NCBI GenBank assembly: GCA_022661535.1
Contig: JAKULF010000002.1
Span: 868,001-932,000 of the forward strand
Source: Eutypa lata
Lineage: Eukaryota; Ascomycota; Sordariomycetes; Xylariales; Diatrypaceae
DNA length: 64,000 nucleotides
Direction: 5' to 3'
Both the position numbers and the translations under genes were made by a program. The notes under the pieces were generated by a model. The model saw only the letters and a program-made list of their open reading frames with translations. It had not been told where the DNA came from and searched no databases. Shown piece by piece: positions 23,156 to 35,132 of the stretch. Numbering within the stretch: the first letter of the stretch is position 1; the number at the start of each line of letters is the position of its first letter.

Positions 23156-24103
23156 TTATGTACTCCAAACAACCACGTAATCGACATCCATACCAGCATT
23201 AACACCGCCCACCGTCTTCGCATTAGGTGTTGTAGAGCCTGCAATGGCATTTGGGAAAGAGCCACCGACAGCAACATTCAGCAGTATCATCTTCTTCGTC
23301 GCGGCTAACGAGTTCCACGCCGTCTGGTTGTTCTGCAGGCTGCTGGGCTTGACCTGAAGGGTCGCGACGCCGTCAATGGACCACGTCAGGCTCTCGTCGG
23401 TCCACTTGGTGACCTTGCGGTCAATGTCCAGCTGTATGGTGTGCCACACCCCCCTCGTCATCTTCGAGTTGCCGCCGATGCCGTTGAACTCGTTGCAGAC
23501 GCCCCCGGGTGCCGTGCCGCAGTGCACGACCTGGTACGCCTTGGCGGCCCCGTTCATCGTCTCCATGATGTCGATCTCGCCGACGCCCGGCCAGCTCTGG
23601 TAGTTGCTGCGGAGCGCCGAGCCGAGCATCCAGAAGGCCGGCCAGATGCCGTCCTCGGTGCCTGCTGCAGCGTTCGTGGCACCGACCTTGATGCGGGCCT
23701 GGATGCGGAGGCGCCCGCCCGCCGGGCAGGCGAAGTCGGAGGCTGCTTTCGTCTCGATGCGCGCCGATGTCCAGGCCCCGCTGGTTTCCTTGCGCGGGAT
23801 TATCCGCAGCGTGCTGTCTGACGTGATCAAGATGTTGTTGGTGCTCTTCGTGTAGGTTTGGATCTCGCCGGTGCCCCAGGCCGCAGGACCGCCGGTGTAT
23901 GAGGTGCCGAGGTCATATGTCCACTTCGTCGTATCGAGAGTCTTCAATGCGAAGTTATCGAGGAAGACAGTCTTAGTGTAGGCCGAAGGGCGAACCGGAG
24001 CTGCAACTCTTTTGGCTAGCTCGCTGGCATCGCTGTTGGTAGGTGCACCCTGAACTGTGCTATAGACAACAGCAAGAGCAGTAAGCAGCGTGAGGTTGAC
24101 CAT
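23156..24103 (-). CDS. Secreted GH16 family endo-beta-glucanase
   Basis: A single-exon gene of 315 residues. The start at 24103 gives a signal peptide (MVNLTLLTALAVVYSTVQGA). An upstream in-frame ATG at 24208 adds residues with no clear role and is unlikely. GH16 hallmarks are the catalytic GEIDIMET (the ExDxxE motif), the WPAFWMLG strand before it, and WHTIQLDID and WSIDG later. Family knowledge places it among enzymes that cut beta-1,3(4)-glucans outside the cell, used in wall remodelling or plant or fungal glucan use; which one is not determined. A TATATAA element lies about 135 bases upstream of the ATG on the minus strand. There are no introns. Confidence 0.92.
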   Translation of the reverse strand: MVNLTLLTALAVVYSTVQGAPTNSDASELAKRVAAPVRPSAYTKTVFLDNFALKTLDTTKWTYDLGTSYTGGPAAWGTGEIQTYTKSTNNILITSDSTLRIIPRKETSGAWTSARIETKAASDFACPAGGRLRIQARIKVGATNAAAGTEDGIWPAFWMLGSALRSNYQSWPGVGEIDIMETMNGAAKAYQVVHCGTAPGGVCNEFNGIGGNSKMTRGVWHTIQLDIDRKVTKWTDESLTWSIDGVATLQVKPSSLQNNQTAWNSLAATKKMILLNVAVGGSFPNAIAGSTTPNAKTVGGVNAGMDVDYVVVWST

Positions 24104-26708
24104 TTTTGAAGGAAGAGGGTTTTCAGCCCCTCCAATGAAATATGCGAGAATTAGAAAATAAAGTTCAGAGGTGAAACTGCCAGTCGAAGTGCCTAATAAT
24201 ATCAACACGACGAGGAAGGTGGACTCCTCCTAGTTATATAAACCTTATGGGTGACTGCTTTGGTTTCTGGAAGCCTACTCATCTCCCACCCATTCAGCTT
24301 CATGATTAGCTTTTCGATGAAGCTGTCGCAAATTCCTCGTTTGTTTAACCAATCACTGTATGGCGACGGTATATGGCATCTAGACCTCAATGGCTTTCGA
24401 CGACTTCGGCTCCATAGGGACGGTCTGGATGAACGCCACAGACTAGCGCCTATTTCCAGTTTGGGCGACGGTCCCGAATAGAGACATTCTTGATTCGGCC
24501 ATGCTCGCTAGCGTCATTTGAACAACCCAATTCCAGCTCCGCGTTGATACTGAAAGCGACATCTAATCGTTTTTGGTTTCGCGTTTCCCGCTGAAGGGAG
24601 TAAGTAAGTGCTTTTGCACTCCAGAAGCTGAATTCCATGTAACTGCAAACTCTAGCAATGCCGACATCGCGTAAGTCTTTCACTCAAGCTTCCTGGATGC
24701 CTCGGTGTTTCTGGTTGATCAAATGACTAGATCATGTAGTAGAGTCTAGATCTAGAGAGCAGATTGTCAGTAGCATGACGTTTACTGAAGCCAATACCGC
24801 TAAAATATAGTCTCTATAGGTATCAACACATTTCTTATTAGTTTACTACACAGCTAAGTCCCTGAAATATTTTACTACAAGCAGGTAACCTCACTATCTT
24901 CATTCTTATATGACTAGAAACAATACCAAGATTCCTTTCCTGATCCCTTAGCTGCTATGTATTCAAATATTAGAGTAGGCTTTCCACATTCTTGCCACAG
25001 GGGTGTCTATAGATAGACTGAACGGAGGCTTAACATAGTTACTTTCTAGGTTGATTGTTTTTCTTGATATGATTACCATCTTCGAGTCGAACACTACGGA
25101 TGTGTTGGAAACGAATAGGGTCTGATCTCGACCCCAGATATTTGCCTACGTTAACACAACTAATTCAGTTGGGGAATATGATTAGGGATGACACCCTCAA
25201 ATGTCCCCCCCCCTGACGCTATTTCTCGCTAAACATAAATAGATCTAGATCTTGCAGCGGAGCTGAATATCTGGCGTGTTTACGCTTGCGCCAATCACTC
25301 AGGGCCCCACATAGTTTCCCACGCATACCATGTTATCGGGTCTGTAGTCTATACTGCCATCACGGCTCTTCCAATCGCCCACTTATTATAGTGAACCCCT
25401 GGACAATGGAGGAGATAAGCTCGTCTAATGACTACTTAGCTTCGATACTTTCCTACCGGCTCTCCGGAAGAAGCTGAAAGATATGATATACCTCTTGTAA
25501 GAACATTTTTCGAGTCTTATTAGCCAAGCAGTTGGGTGCGTGGATGTTGTTGTGCATAATATGTTATTTCCACTGTTTCGTGCTTCTCGGCAGATGTGAT
25601 AACGGGAGTGAATTGTGGAAAGCCACGTGTGAAGTTGAAGACAGGAGGTCTAGCCAAGACATTTCTAAAGGGGGTGGTTGTTTAGGGCTCGCCTCAAATG
25701 CACTATTTGAGGTTACAAATAACAGGGTCGAGATGCGTGTCAATGACATATGGTAATAACGATAAACAAATGCCGAAGTGTCGAGTGTAATAACGTACAT
25801 ATATGGTATCTAGCCACGACACAGAGGCCTCACAGACCGAACTTGATATTCACCCTTCCAACCAATAGTTAGACTGGGAAAACTTTGTATATAATTGGTC
25901 GAAACTGTGTATACAGTTTTGATAAACTTGGACATTCTTATCAAGTGGAAATTACATGGTTTCTATTGTTATTCTCAGAAGAGACATGATGTATTGCTTA
26001 TCGGCCTTTCTACATTTGACTCCCATCACCCCAATGTCATCGCCTAAGTATTTATGAGCACCCGTGTCTATTTTCCAAAGTATATTTTTCAGGATTAACC
26101 CTTGGTATGTGTAACTAGGTGACTTAACTGTATAAAGTACTCAAGCCATCCCGGATCCCCCGTCGCAAGAGCCGAAAGCCAACCACTCCCAATCCTTCCA
26201 TTAGCGCCTCATTCCAGATTTGTACATCAGGCAAGGTATGCATCTTTCAATGGTTAGAGGATATTATCGAGAAAATAATCGAAGTATAATAAGACGAAGA
26301 CACTATACGTCGGAAGTATACATCGACCTTCGCCCTCTACGAGTTCCTATATGAAGCAGTGCAACAGCTTCATCAAAAATGCCTTGAGACATAGATTAAA
26401 TAAGTCACGTTCAAGATGAGCAGGTGATGGTATAATTGACACCGACTGAACTTTTAAGGGGTAACTAGCAATATAGATTAATGGAGCGAATGAAGGTCCC
26501 ATTCTCTCAGCCATTGACACTTCAGCACGTTCTAAGTTCACAGGTCTGGTTGCTGAGACAGTCTGATTCCATATGAGCACACCCCACGACACTAGTCTGT
26601 TCGATAGCCATCGTTCCCATAGACTGATCAAGGATACGCATATCGTTCCACAAGCCCTAGCTCCGGCTCCGAGTCCGATCCCGGGCGCCTCTTCTCTCCA
26701 CTCATCCT
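24104..26708. other. Intergenic, no gene seen
   Basis: It includes the GH16 promoter side and the 3' side of the GH11 gene. A C9 run at 25206 and short ORFs were seen, none supportable. The open frame 26347-26712 overlaps the GH11 end and is noise. Confidence 0.4.
24234..24241 (-). promoter_or_regulatory. TATA box of the GH16 gene
   Basis: TTATATAA-type sequence lies on the minus strand, about 135 bases 5' of the start codon. Confidence 0.5.
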
Positions 26709-27748
26709 TCACGACACGGTGATGCGGGAGGAGCCGCTGCTGGTCGTGGAGCCGCTGGTGTAGCCCTCGGTAGCCAGAATCATGTACTGCGTAACATCAT
26801 CCAGGAGTTAGCTATATCACTTTCTAGACAACAATCATCCTAGCGACGATTCAAGAGCTCCACATCACATTATGATCAGGTAGGAGAAGCGAGAGAACTA
26901 CTCTCTCTCTCTATCTCGTGACAAAAGAAAATGTGCCCCCCCCCCCCCGAAGCACGCTAGATTATACATGGGAAGAAGAGAGTCTTTCTCTTACGTCGTG
27001 GTAGCCGAGCTTGAGGCCGACGTTGGCCCACTCGTCGTAGTGGCGCTGCATGGTGACGCTGCCGTTCGTACGCTGCTCGGTCCGCACCGACCAGTACTGC
27101 TGGAAGGTGCGCGTCCCCTCGATGGACGGCTTGTTGACGCGCGTGCTCTGGTAGATCTCGTACGTGCCCTCCTCGGACGTGAAGTTGCCCATCGCCGTCC
27201 AGGGCTCGTTCGGCGCGAGGTCTCCGTGCGCCTCGATCACGTAGTACTCGATCAGCGGGTTGCGGGTCTGCAGTTTTCATTTGCGAGTCAGCCAGGCGTT
27301 GAGGAGTTGGCTTAGTCAAAGGCCCAGTAGATAGAAATAGAAATAGAAGGCGGGCAAGGGAGAAGCTGGGATGTGGAGTGGTATTATCTCGGAAGATACA
27401 TAGATGCACTTACCCAGCCATACACTGCTAGATAGCCGGGTCCCTGGGGACTGTACTCCCCGTTATACGTGACGGTCCTGGTACAACATGCTCGTTAGCA
27501 GAAGCACTTCCTTGAGGGTAAACTATAGGAGTTATCTCCGATGAGAGTGCGACTTACCTTGGACCACCCGGGCTCCATCCCTTGCCGCAGACGAACCCGC
27601 CGTTGCCAGACCAGTCAGCCGTGTACGAGCCTCCGGCACCATTAGTGCACCTGAAGTTGCCGCCACCCTCAGACCAGAACGAGTAGTACGACTGGGCGAA
27701 GATCCCTTGGACCAGGAAGCTAGCCGCGAGCAGCACGAACGCGAACAT
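26709..27748 (-). CDS. GH11 endo-1,4-beta-xylanase (secreted)
   Basis: Four exons (27748-27558, 27477-27414, 27267-26995, 26786-26709) give 201 residues, the normal GH11 size. Signal peptide: [18 protein letters not shown]. The fold starts [10 protein letters not shown] and [13 protein letters not shown]. The nucleophile Glu sits in [10 protein letters not shown], and the acid/base Glu in [11 protein letters not shown] in the last exon. The thumb-region residues [20 protein letters not shown] are present. Introns are canonical (GTAAGT, GTAAGT, GTAAGA). Intron 3 contains a C14 run at 26936-26949, likely to be length-polymorphic. GH11 enzymes hydrolyse xylan; a GGCTAA element upstream fits control by the xylanase regulator. 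Confidence 0.94.
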
Positions 27749-27886
27749 TTTTGGCGTAGGTAGTATGATGGTTTAAACTAACTAACGTGACCGATTGTTG
27801 TTTCCTTGTCGGTTGACCAGTATAATACAGCAAGACCACACACACCCCTCCCTTCCATCCTTGAGCAAGGCGATGAATGTCTCACT

Positions 27887-27895
27887 CCTTATATA
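27887..27895 (-). promoter_or_regulatory. TATA box of the GH11 gene
   Basis: Reads TATATAAGG on the minus strand, about 140 bases upstream of the start codon. Confidence 0.5.
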
Positions 27896-27958
27896 TCCTC
27901 AAAGGTATATGAAGGCGTCGAGATCCCACTGCATCTAGAAGGGCCCGCCGTCGTGTTT

Positions 27959-27964
27959 TTAGCC
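27959..27964 (-). promoter_or_regulatory. GGCTAA element (XlnR/XYR1-like)
   Basis: GGCTAAA reads on the minus strand about 210 bases upstream of the GH11 ATG. GGCTAA is the known core bound by the fungal xylanase activator. One site is suggestive only. Confidence 0.4.
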
Positions 27965-30900
27965 TGAAGGCCATGCAGGCATGCGGCGGCCAACCCCAGA
28001 TCTCGCTTCGGTCCTTCCGCGACTGTCCAGGAAAAGCTTAGTCACGAGCTTGGAGGGCAGACGGCATCTTCTAAATATATTAAAATAGACGCCTGAGTGG
28101 TCTAGATTTCATTGATCTAATGTTACATACCCCAGAAAATGGACAGCTTCCTTTCCCCCAGATTCCCCAGATACATATGTACCTGGACCAATCGTTAACT
28201 ACCGACTCCAGCCCGGTAATATTCGGTTGGCGGATTTGCTCCAAGTAGACTACGAAGCGGAAAGCAAAAAAAAAAAAAAAAAAAGGTCTGCTGAGCAAAG
28301 TGCATCGCTCGACTGTATCGAACCTCTCATTCCTTGGTTAGTTCTTTGAATACCTGCGTCGATGTCTTATAGCTAGCGTCATAGCTTTTATTCGACGTTT
28401 CCTCCTGACCAGTCCTGTAGTCCGACACAAATGAAAATCAACGTTGGTGAGGACAGCGTATTCAGCCTTATATACCTAGACCTTGACCCCTTGGCGATGC
28501 CACCTACCCCACACTAACGTAGCATTGTGTCTTGAAATTCGATGCCGGCTTCTGCGCCCGCATATTACAATGTGGAATATGAAGCTATTTTCAACTGTAG
28601 CACATCCCGCCAAGTCCCGTTTGCCCGAAGTCACAGCAGCGGGATCTTAGGGTAATTGGTGGGAAAGAAATATGTCCAATCAAAGGTTTCAATGGGGCCT
28701 CAACTTCATAATATAGACAGCCGACTACAATGACTAGCAATAGATTGCGGCGTGCTCCGAACGGGGAGCCAGGAAGTTCGCAATAGTAGCCTCGAGGTAG
28801 GTAATGTACATTTGGAAACTCAGGGGGCTAGCTGAGCAACGCTGCTTTGAGGTGGGAACTTACAGGCGGTGAAAGCAACACTATGGAAAGTCCTGTGGGA
28901 TATCCTTTGACTCCAAAGTAGGTGAATACTTATTATAGCGAGTTTATGAGTTGTTCGTTGTAGGTGGGCGGTTTCCCCTAATTGTTCAGGCAACTGTCTC
29001 TAAAGAGACTGGCCGGAATACTGACATTTAAGCCATAGGCGGCGTAGATAGTATGACCATTATATGAAGCCTAACCCAGTCATGCTTGATTCATTATAAT
29101 CAGAGACGTCAAAGCTTTAACAAGATCGTTGGCTGCCTAAGCTGTACGAATCCCCAGGCAAGACTAAATTTGAATGAGTCGTCGAACATTGCATGACGAA
29201 ACAAGTTATAGTTCACATTAGAGTAGTAGTAGACCTAGCGATTAGGCAAACCCACTCGTCTCATGTGATGTAACAACTAATAGTTGTAGAGCCTCATCGT
29301 GTAGAATCCCTCTTTTTCAGGAAGACTGCTACACAACTGGTGACTGACCAACATGCTGGTACGAAGTAATGGCTGCCGATTTCATAGGCAAGTGTCAACA
29401 ATTTCTTTGCCAGTCGCCAACAAGTGGCAAGCTAGCTAACGGTTAATATCCAGCGATGCAGAAGAACGTTGAAGCTCACCCGTCCACTTGGAATAACAAA
29501 GGTTAATTACTTAATCTACCCACAACAGCATGTCTGTCTCACTTTAGTTTTTTGGGTAACAGTGTAACGTCATAATGGAAACCAACTTATGATATCCCGC
29601 GGTTGTAAACAGATCTGGTCCTGTCAGTAATTACTACACAGGCCAATCATGTATGAGCGTAACTCTAACCTTTGATCGACATTACATAGGCTGTTATAGG
29701 GATTAGACCAATAACTACTTCGTCCGCACGTGGAAAGCAAGGGTCCCGACTCCCCCAGTCTCCACGCATGAGTTGCTATGCAATCCTACCAATTTAAGAG
29801 AACCTGGGGATAAGAATGAGAAGGGGCCAAACTTTGAGCATTCCGCTGCTTCATATGTATTACGGCTCATCGTTGCGGTTAATACATAGTTGGTTATTTG
29901 TTCACTATTCTTAGGAAATCCGTGGGTATTAATAACTCAATAATGTTGATGGGGGCTGTGAAGGAAACAATGAGGCCATTTTATCCCCCTTGGAATTTTG
30001 CCGGCCGATCTTCTTCGTTATGTACGACAGTAGTTAGCACGAGATTCTTTTGCGGTTGAGTTAACCGATCTTACACTACAAAGTGTTGTACCTACATAAA
30101 CATCAGGGGATCAGGTTTAAGAACCCCGCTCACCCGCCCCCCATTCCCACTCGATTCTGCTTAACGATGTCGATTTCCAAAATAATCGTCCGATGCTGTG
30201 CCCTGGCAATTCCTCCAATCCAACATTGAACTTTGGCGAAGTAATCGCCCCTGCGTCAAGTTGTGGAACCACTAGATCGATCTTGGGAATAGGGCGTCGC
30301 ACAGATACATGTTAGTGCATCATTCACCATTTTAGCATATGCAATGTTCCCACCCCTATCACCAACATTATCGATTACATAGAGAACTCATACCCAACGG
30401 ACTTTGTGGTATTGCAACGGGTGGCTTCCACCAGATCTCGGTTGTAATTAGACGATTGATTAGAGAGTAGTTAAATCGGGCTGGTCTAATATCAATATTC
30501 GTTAGTTGTGGCTAGGAGTTAGCACAGGTAGTTAAGTAAGATGGTGGTCTGGGGTAGAAAACTCCTTGCGAAGAAGCCGCAAGAAACCCCAGTTCGAGAT
30601 CTTAAAGCAGCCGCCTCTTGCCTAACGAAATGCAGAAGGTGAAACTGATCACCGAACCCGGCCCGCAGCAAGAACCAGTTCTGCTTAATGCATCTACATA
30701 TATACTAATGTGTGTACAATTCAGTGTTATAGCTCATCTAGATACAATCTATGTACCTAAGTATGTGATAAATGCGCATGAGAGACTGAAGGTTTATCTT
30801 GTCATTTTTATAGACCATTGAAGATTTTAATGCGATGCTATTCAAGGCTTAGGCTAGTTTTCTCCCCCTCCTTCCGTCCAATTAGTGTTCTTTCCCCTAG

Positions 30901-31611
30901 GGGCCCCCCTGCCATCCAATGTAAGCTAGACTTATAGGTAGTTCTTCAGTAGGTAGCACCTACCACCCTACCCTACCACTTTTACTATGTATGTCTATCC
31001 GTCGTCTCTCTAGTTATTCCCTTTTCACTCATCACACCCAAAACTATACTTATTACCCATTCTATAACCCATACCATTTTCTAATCTACCAACCTCCGTT
31101 TCCTCGCTGGCTAGGGGAGTCTTAATAACTAGAATAACCTGGAGAACACAAGATTGTTCACCATATTACACTCGTTTTTAATCCGATCCGTACCTTTGCT
31201 GAACATCAGATCACTTTTATCACACGTGAGACGATCGAAAGAAAAGAAAAGAAAACAAGGTTACGCTGATCATACAATCACCATTCTCGAGCCGAGACGC
31301 CGACGTAGAACAACTGTACCTACCTACACTTCAATCCATCTATACATATATCCAACCACATTCTCTCTCTCTCTTCTCGCTTCGCACTAGTTAGTGTGAC
31401 ATCTGCGCAACCAGAACGACCAATTCTAAACAAGACTTGAGCAACCATACCACCCACACCAAACCACATTTGACATAAGACGAAGCGAGCCTTGTCCCCC
31501 AAACGTGACAACATAGAAAAAACCAAACCATTTGAAAACTTGAGACGCATCTGTTTGAAGCAGTGACAGAAAAAGAAGGAGAAAAGGAACAAACACAAAC
31601 ACACACACACC

Positions 31612-32034
31612 ATGGGTCTCATCGAGAAGCTGCAAGCGAAGCTCGAGCTGTTCCGGCTAGAGCAGCGTTACACCCGTAACCGCCACCGGCGCTCGACCTT
31701 CATCAGCAACGCCGTGTACAAGGATGGCGAGTACGTCTACCAGACCCCGAACACCACGGGCTCCTCGACCAACAGCTCATCGTCCCCTTGGTCTGGGAAT
31801 GCCATAGAGGAGGAGGAATCATCACCATCAGCATCGTACCGCCGGAGCCTCGACATGACCAGCCCCCAACCTCCCAAGAAGGAGGCGCGGCGGCAGCAGT
31901 CGGCAGCGGAGCGCAAGAAGATGAACAGGTGGTCGTCCATGCCCGGCTTCGGGTCGAGTTCGACAGGGAAGCCCAGCACCCACAGCCCCCACGATTGGCG
32001 GTCAAACGCTGTCGACGTTAGGGATGTTCGGTAG
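31612..32034 (+). CDS. Conserved-looking 140-residue protein of unknown function
   Basis: An intronless frame starts in excellent context (ACCATGGGTC). The first 45 residues (MGLIEKLQAKLELFRLEQRY, TRNRHRRSTFISNAVYKDGEY) are helical and basic, then a strand-like SNAVYKDGEYVYQTP. The rest is Ser/Pro/Lys-rich and probably disordered, ending VDVRDVR. There is no signal peptide or membrane segment. The N-terminal block looks constrained, whereas the rest looks loose, so I infer a short interaction or localisation motif. I recall similar small proteins in other Sordariomycetes as uncharacterised. The long pyrimidine-rich upstream leader supports real expression. Confidence 0.65.
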   Translation: MGLIEKLQAKLELFRLEQRYTRNRHRRSTFISNAVYKDGEYVYQTPNTTGSSTNSSSSPWSGNAIEEEESSPSASYRRSLDMTSPQPPKKEARRQQSAAERKKMNRWSSMPGFGSSSTGKPSTHSPHDWRSNAVDVRDVR

Positions 32035-34697
32035 TACCATCAAAATGAGAACGCCATTTGTCCTTTTTTGCGCTGTCTTGTACAAAAAAAGTTTGGTTAT
32101 GTTACACGATTCTGGATCCATTGGTCTATTGCTTTTTTTTTTTGGCACCAAGAAAAACAAATGCCTTCACGATCCTTCCTCTTCCTCATACTGGACAGAC
32201 AGTTACGACAACGGTCATTTTTAACGCATTTCATTCTTCTTGAGCTCTTCCATTCATGCATGTCTGCATAGCCTGCCTAGCCATTCATACTGTGTTTTGT
32301 TTTTAGACGAAGGTCTTCATTTTGGGGGGGTTTTCTTGGAAGACGGGAGGTTTGGAAGAGAAGAGACTCGGAGAAAGAGAGTCATTATAGAGAAGGCAAG
32401 GTGTTTTTTGGCCTGAAGCCGTGGGATTAGCCGGACAGAGAGGCGTGTTTCGCTGTACATATATACCCTAATTCAATGAATACTGATGATTTACTTGCTA
32501 ATATCGCGCGCGTTTTTCCGCTTACTAGTTAGTGAGCGACTAGGAAAGTCAAAAGACACTGCCAGATTACAAAGAAGCCCTCTCCTATATACATTACGAT
32601 CCTATGGTTTCATTTCATCCACCCATCCATCCCTCATGACTACTTATCATGATGCTCTCGCAAACTTAAGTCTAGCGGCCGAGTATGAGCACTGCCGGCT
32701 TCACACCCGCTCTCCGCAGCCACTCACTCCACCGCTGGCCCGGTTCACTTCCATGTACCTAATGGTATGAGAGATGAGGACGCGTGGTATGTTGCTACTA
32801 TCTTGCAGAGTTCTCATTTACAACCGTGAACTTGAACAATAGAAGTCATCCACCTCCCCGCCCTAACAATCGCAGCAGCTATCTACCCACACCATGTAAC
32901 TATCTCTCCCGATTCTCTTTCGCTATCGATGGGAGAAGGGAAGGGGGTCGGGTCATAGCGGTCTGATGCATGCTAGGTATTGTGTGTGCATGCATCTGGC
33001 TGTGTTGTCTCCCTTTTGTTTGCCTGCGGGATTCCGAAGATGACGGTTGTTGAGTCCCGCTGCTGCTGCTGCTGCTGCTGATGACGATGCTTGCTAGGTA
33101 TTTGTTCATCTAACCCGGGGTGGTGGTGGAACCGCGCAGCTCTGGGTCTATCTACCATTAGGCCCGAACCGAAAAGGTACGGCTCATCATCATGACAGGC
33201 CGAAGTGCACCGTGGATAGCTGGCTAGATACCCACGCCGGTTCACGCCACCTGCCCAAGTACCCGGGGGGCAATAGAGAATAAGGGCACCCCGCGGTCCT
33301 AACAGCGATGGACGCTAATAGGCATTTCCGTCATGATATTACCATCACCACCGTAAGCCCAGATGAAGCAAGCGTCGCAATGAGCAGCACTGTCGTTTTT
33401 GTGTTGTGCTGCCATCAAGAACAGCCAGAGCTGCAAGTCTGTTGTAGGGATAATTGCTGTTATGTTCGCCGCAGCCGACAATGAGGCTGATAGGAAGAAG
33501 AAATAGTCGATGGTTCTGATAGGTTGATCGGTCTCATGATCCTGCTGTTGTCATAAACGACCCCCTCACTGGTGACCTGATAAATCGGATGTAAGCAAGT
33601 CCAGTTTCGGCTCCTGGCCTTCTCACCCCCGTTCTCCAATGGCACCAGAAATTGCGGCCTCATAACCGTGTGAAGACATGGGTTCCATGTTTGGTATAAT
33701 GTCCATCTCGCCCTCGATGGCAGATATCCCTCGGCGGTGCACCTGGCCTAGGCTTAGGTTTCGCACGCCGAAATCGTCTAGATGTTATACCTCCTTATCC
33801 TGCGTCAGTGAGATCGAAAACCTGGCTGAGACGCTGTAACACCGATATAGGTCCACGACAGGGAGACTGATCTGGGTTGTGCTACGTCGAAGCATGAGTG
33901 GAAGGACCGACTGTGAAGTTCTCATTGATTATCGAGTTAAAGCGCATCTCCTTGTCATCAGTCGTCAGATAAGGGGTCAGAGGCCATTGGAGCCGAGTAG
34001 CTCTTTCGGACATCATCCACGCTCTTCAACCTTGGAAACACGCCCCTGGATCACCATAACTCTGGAGCAGGTGAGCGAGCATCCCCAATGCCAGCGTACC
34101 TTCCTCCTACTCCACTATCGCCACCTATCGTCTCGGCCAATTAAGTCTGTTCCCTACATGCTGAAGGGGACTCCGAGGCGATTGGAGCAATCAAAAGAGA
34201 ATGTAATAAGCTAGCTCATCAGTCAGTCAGTTAGTGAGGCCAGTCACATATGAACGCATATGAGCGGAGAGTCATCGAAGTCGGAAGACATCCGAGTTTT
34301 TTCTTTCTCTCTCGAGTTAGCATTAAAACACAACACTTTTCTCGCCAAAAAAAGGTAGAGGGAACATTAATGTTTGCGATAGGAAAAGAAGATCAAGGAG
34401 CGTGTATATCGAAGCCCGATATGGTCTATACTCTAATCAGCTTTGCGACGGAATAAAACAAAAGCCCAGCCCTGTGCGATATCCCGGCGGTATATATACG
34501 TCCCGTTTCCCAGAACCCTTCCTTTCCGTACCGCAAAAAAGAAAAAATAATAGTTCCGACGACAGCACCATCGTGTAGTAGAAGGGAAACGAAACGGATC
34601 CTCTCCCCGGATTCAAAAACCCCCTCCTCCTCAACGGCTCGTCGGCCAGTTAACGACCTCCACCCACCATCACCGCGATCATCCTCCGGATCTCAAC
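32035..34697. other. Intergenic (2.7 kb)
   Basis: No gene was found. There is a CTG/CAG repeat near 33060-33080, which runs as poly-Gln in a chance frame. Open frames at 32900-34214 lack family features. Confidence 0.4.
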
Positions 34698-35034
34698 CTA
34701 TTTGGTGCCCTCGAGTCTCTTGTCTGTTGTCTTGTCTTAGCATGGGGATATAACTACATATATGTAATATATAGAGGGAAACTTACCGAGGGCAGTGGCG
34801 TTTCTCTTAACGACCTCGTTCTGCTCAAAAGATCGGTCCTGGACGGTGGTGTTGCGGGGAGCGAGGTCCAGAACGGCTAGTTACACATTGTTAGTACGAT
34901 GGTTCGGTATGGCCAAGTGCCATGACGGATAGAGAGAGTGACATACCGAAAGAGTCGACCTTGGGCATCGGGGTGGCAGCAACCAGAGAGGCAGCAGTAG
35001 CCAGGGCGAAGATGACGGCACCGAAGGACTTCAT
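34698..35034 (-). CDS. 67-residue secreted precursor with dibasic sites
   Basis: Three exons (35034-34947, 34876-34787, 34723-34698) join in phase to 67 residues. The start has a clear signal peptide (MKSFGAVIFALATAASLVAA) and cleavage after an Ala. The remainder is acidic to neutral (DSFAVLDLAPRN, VQDRSFEQNEVVKRNATA) and holds KR at two places, VVKR and DKR, possible Kex2-type cleavage sites. The donors are GTATGTC and GTAAGT, and all introns are GT-AG. There is no cysteine, so it is not a knotted effector. I do not know the family; a processed peptide or secreted small protein is a guess. A TATATAAA element lies about 90 bases upstream. Confidence 0.6.
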
Positions 35035-35124
35035 TTTGAGTTGTGTGTGTGTGTTGAAAGGTATGTGTTGTCTTTGAGAGGGTTTTTGTCTTTTAGAAAT
35101 TTATATTAAGGTTTATCTTTCTTT

Positions 35125-35132
35125 TTTATATA
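35125..35132 (-). promoter_or_regulatory. TATA box of the small secreted gene
   Basis: TATATAAA on the minus strand, about 90 bases upstream of the start at 35034. Confidence 0.5.

Larger units (their letters stand above)
27749..31611. other. Long intergenic region (3.9 kb)
   Basis: Apart from the GH11 promoter and the leader of the 31612 gene, I see no gene. A19 at 28266-28284 is a simple repeat. The leader close to 31612 is long, CT- and CA-rich and likely transcribed. Confidence 0.4.

Noticed and set aside
30508..30605. Possible tRNA-like or SINE segment with CAGTTCGAGAT
   Set aside because: I could not form a proper acceptor stem, A box or anticodon arm; the match to a B box alone is weak.
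33879..34214. 111-codon plus-strand frame
   Set aside because: No homology-like motifs, and Ser/Arg-rich random composition in intergenic DNA.
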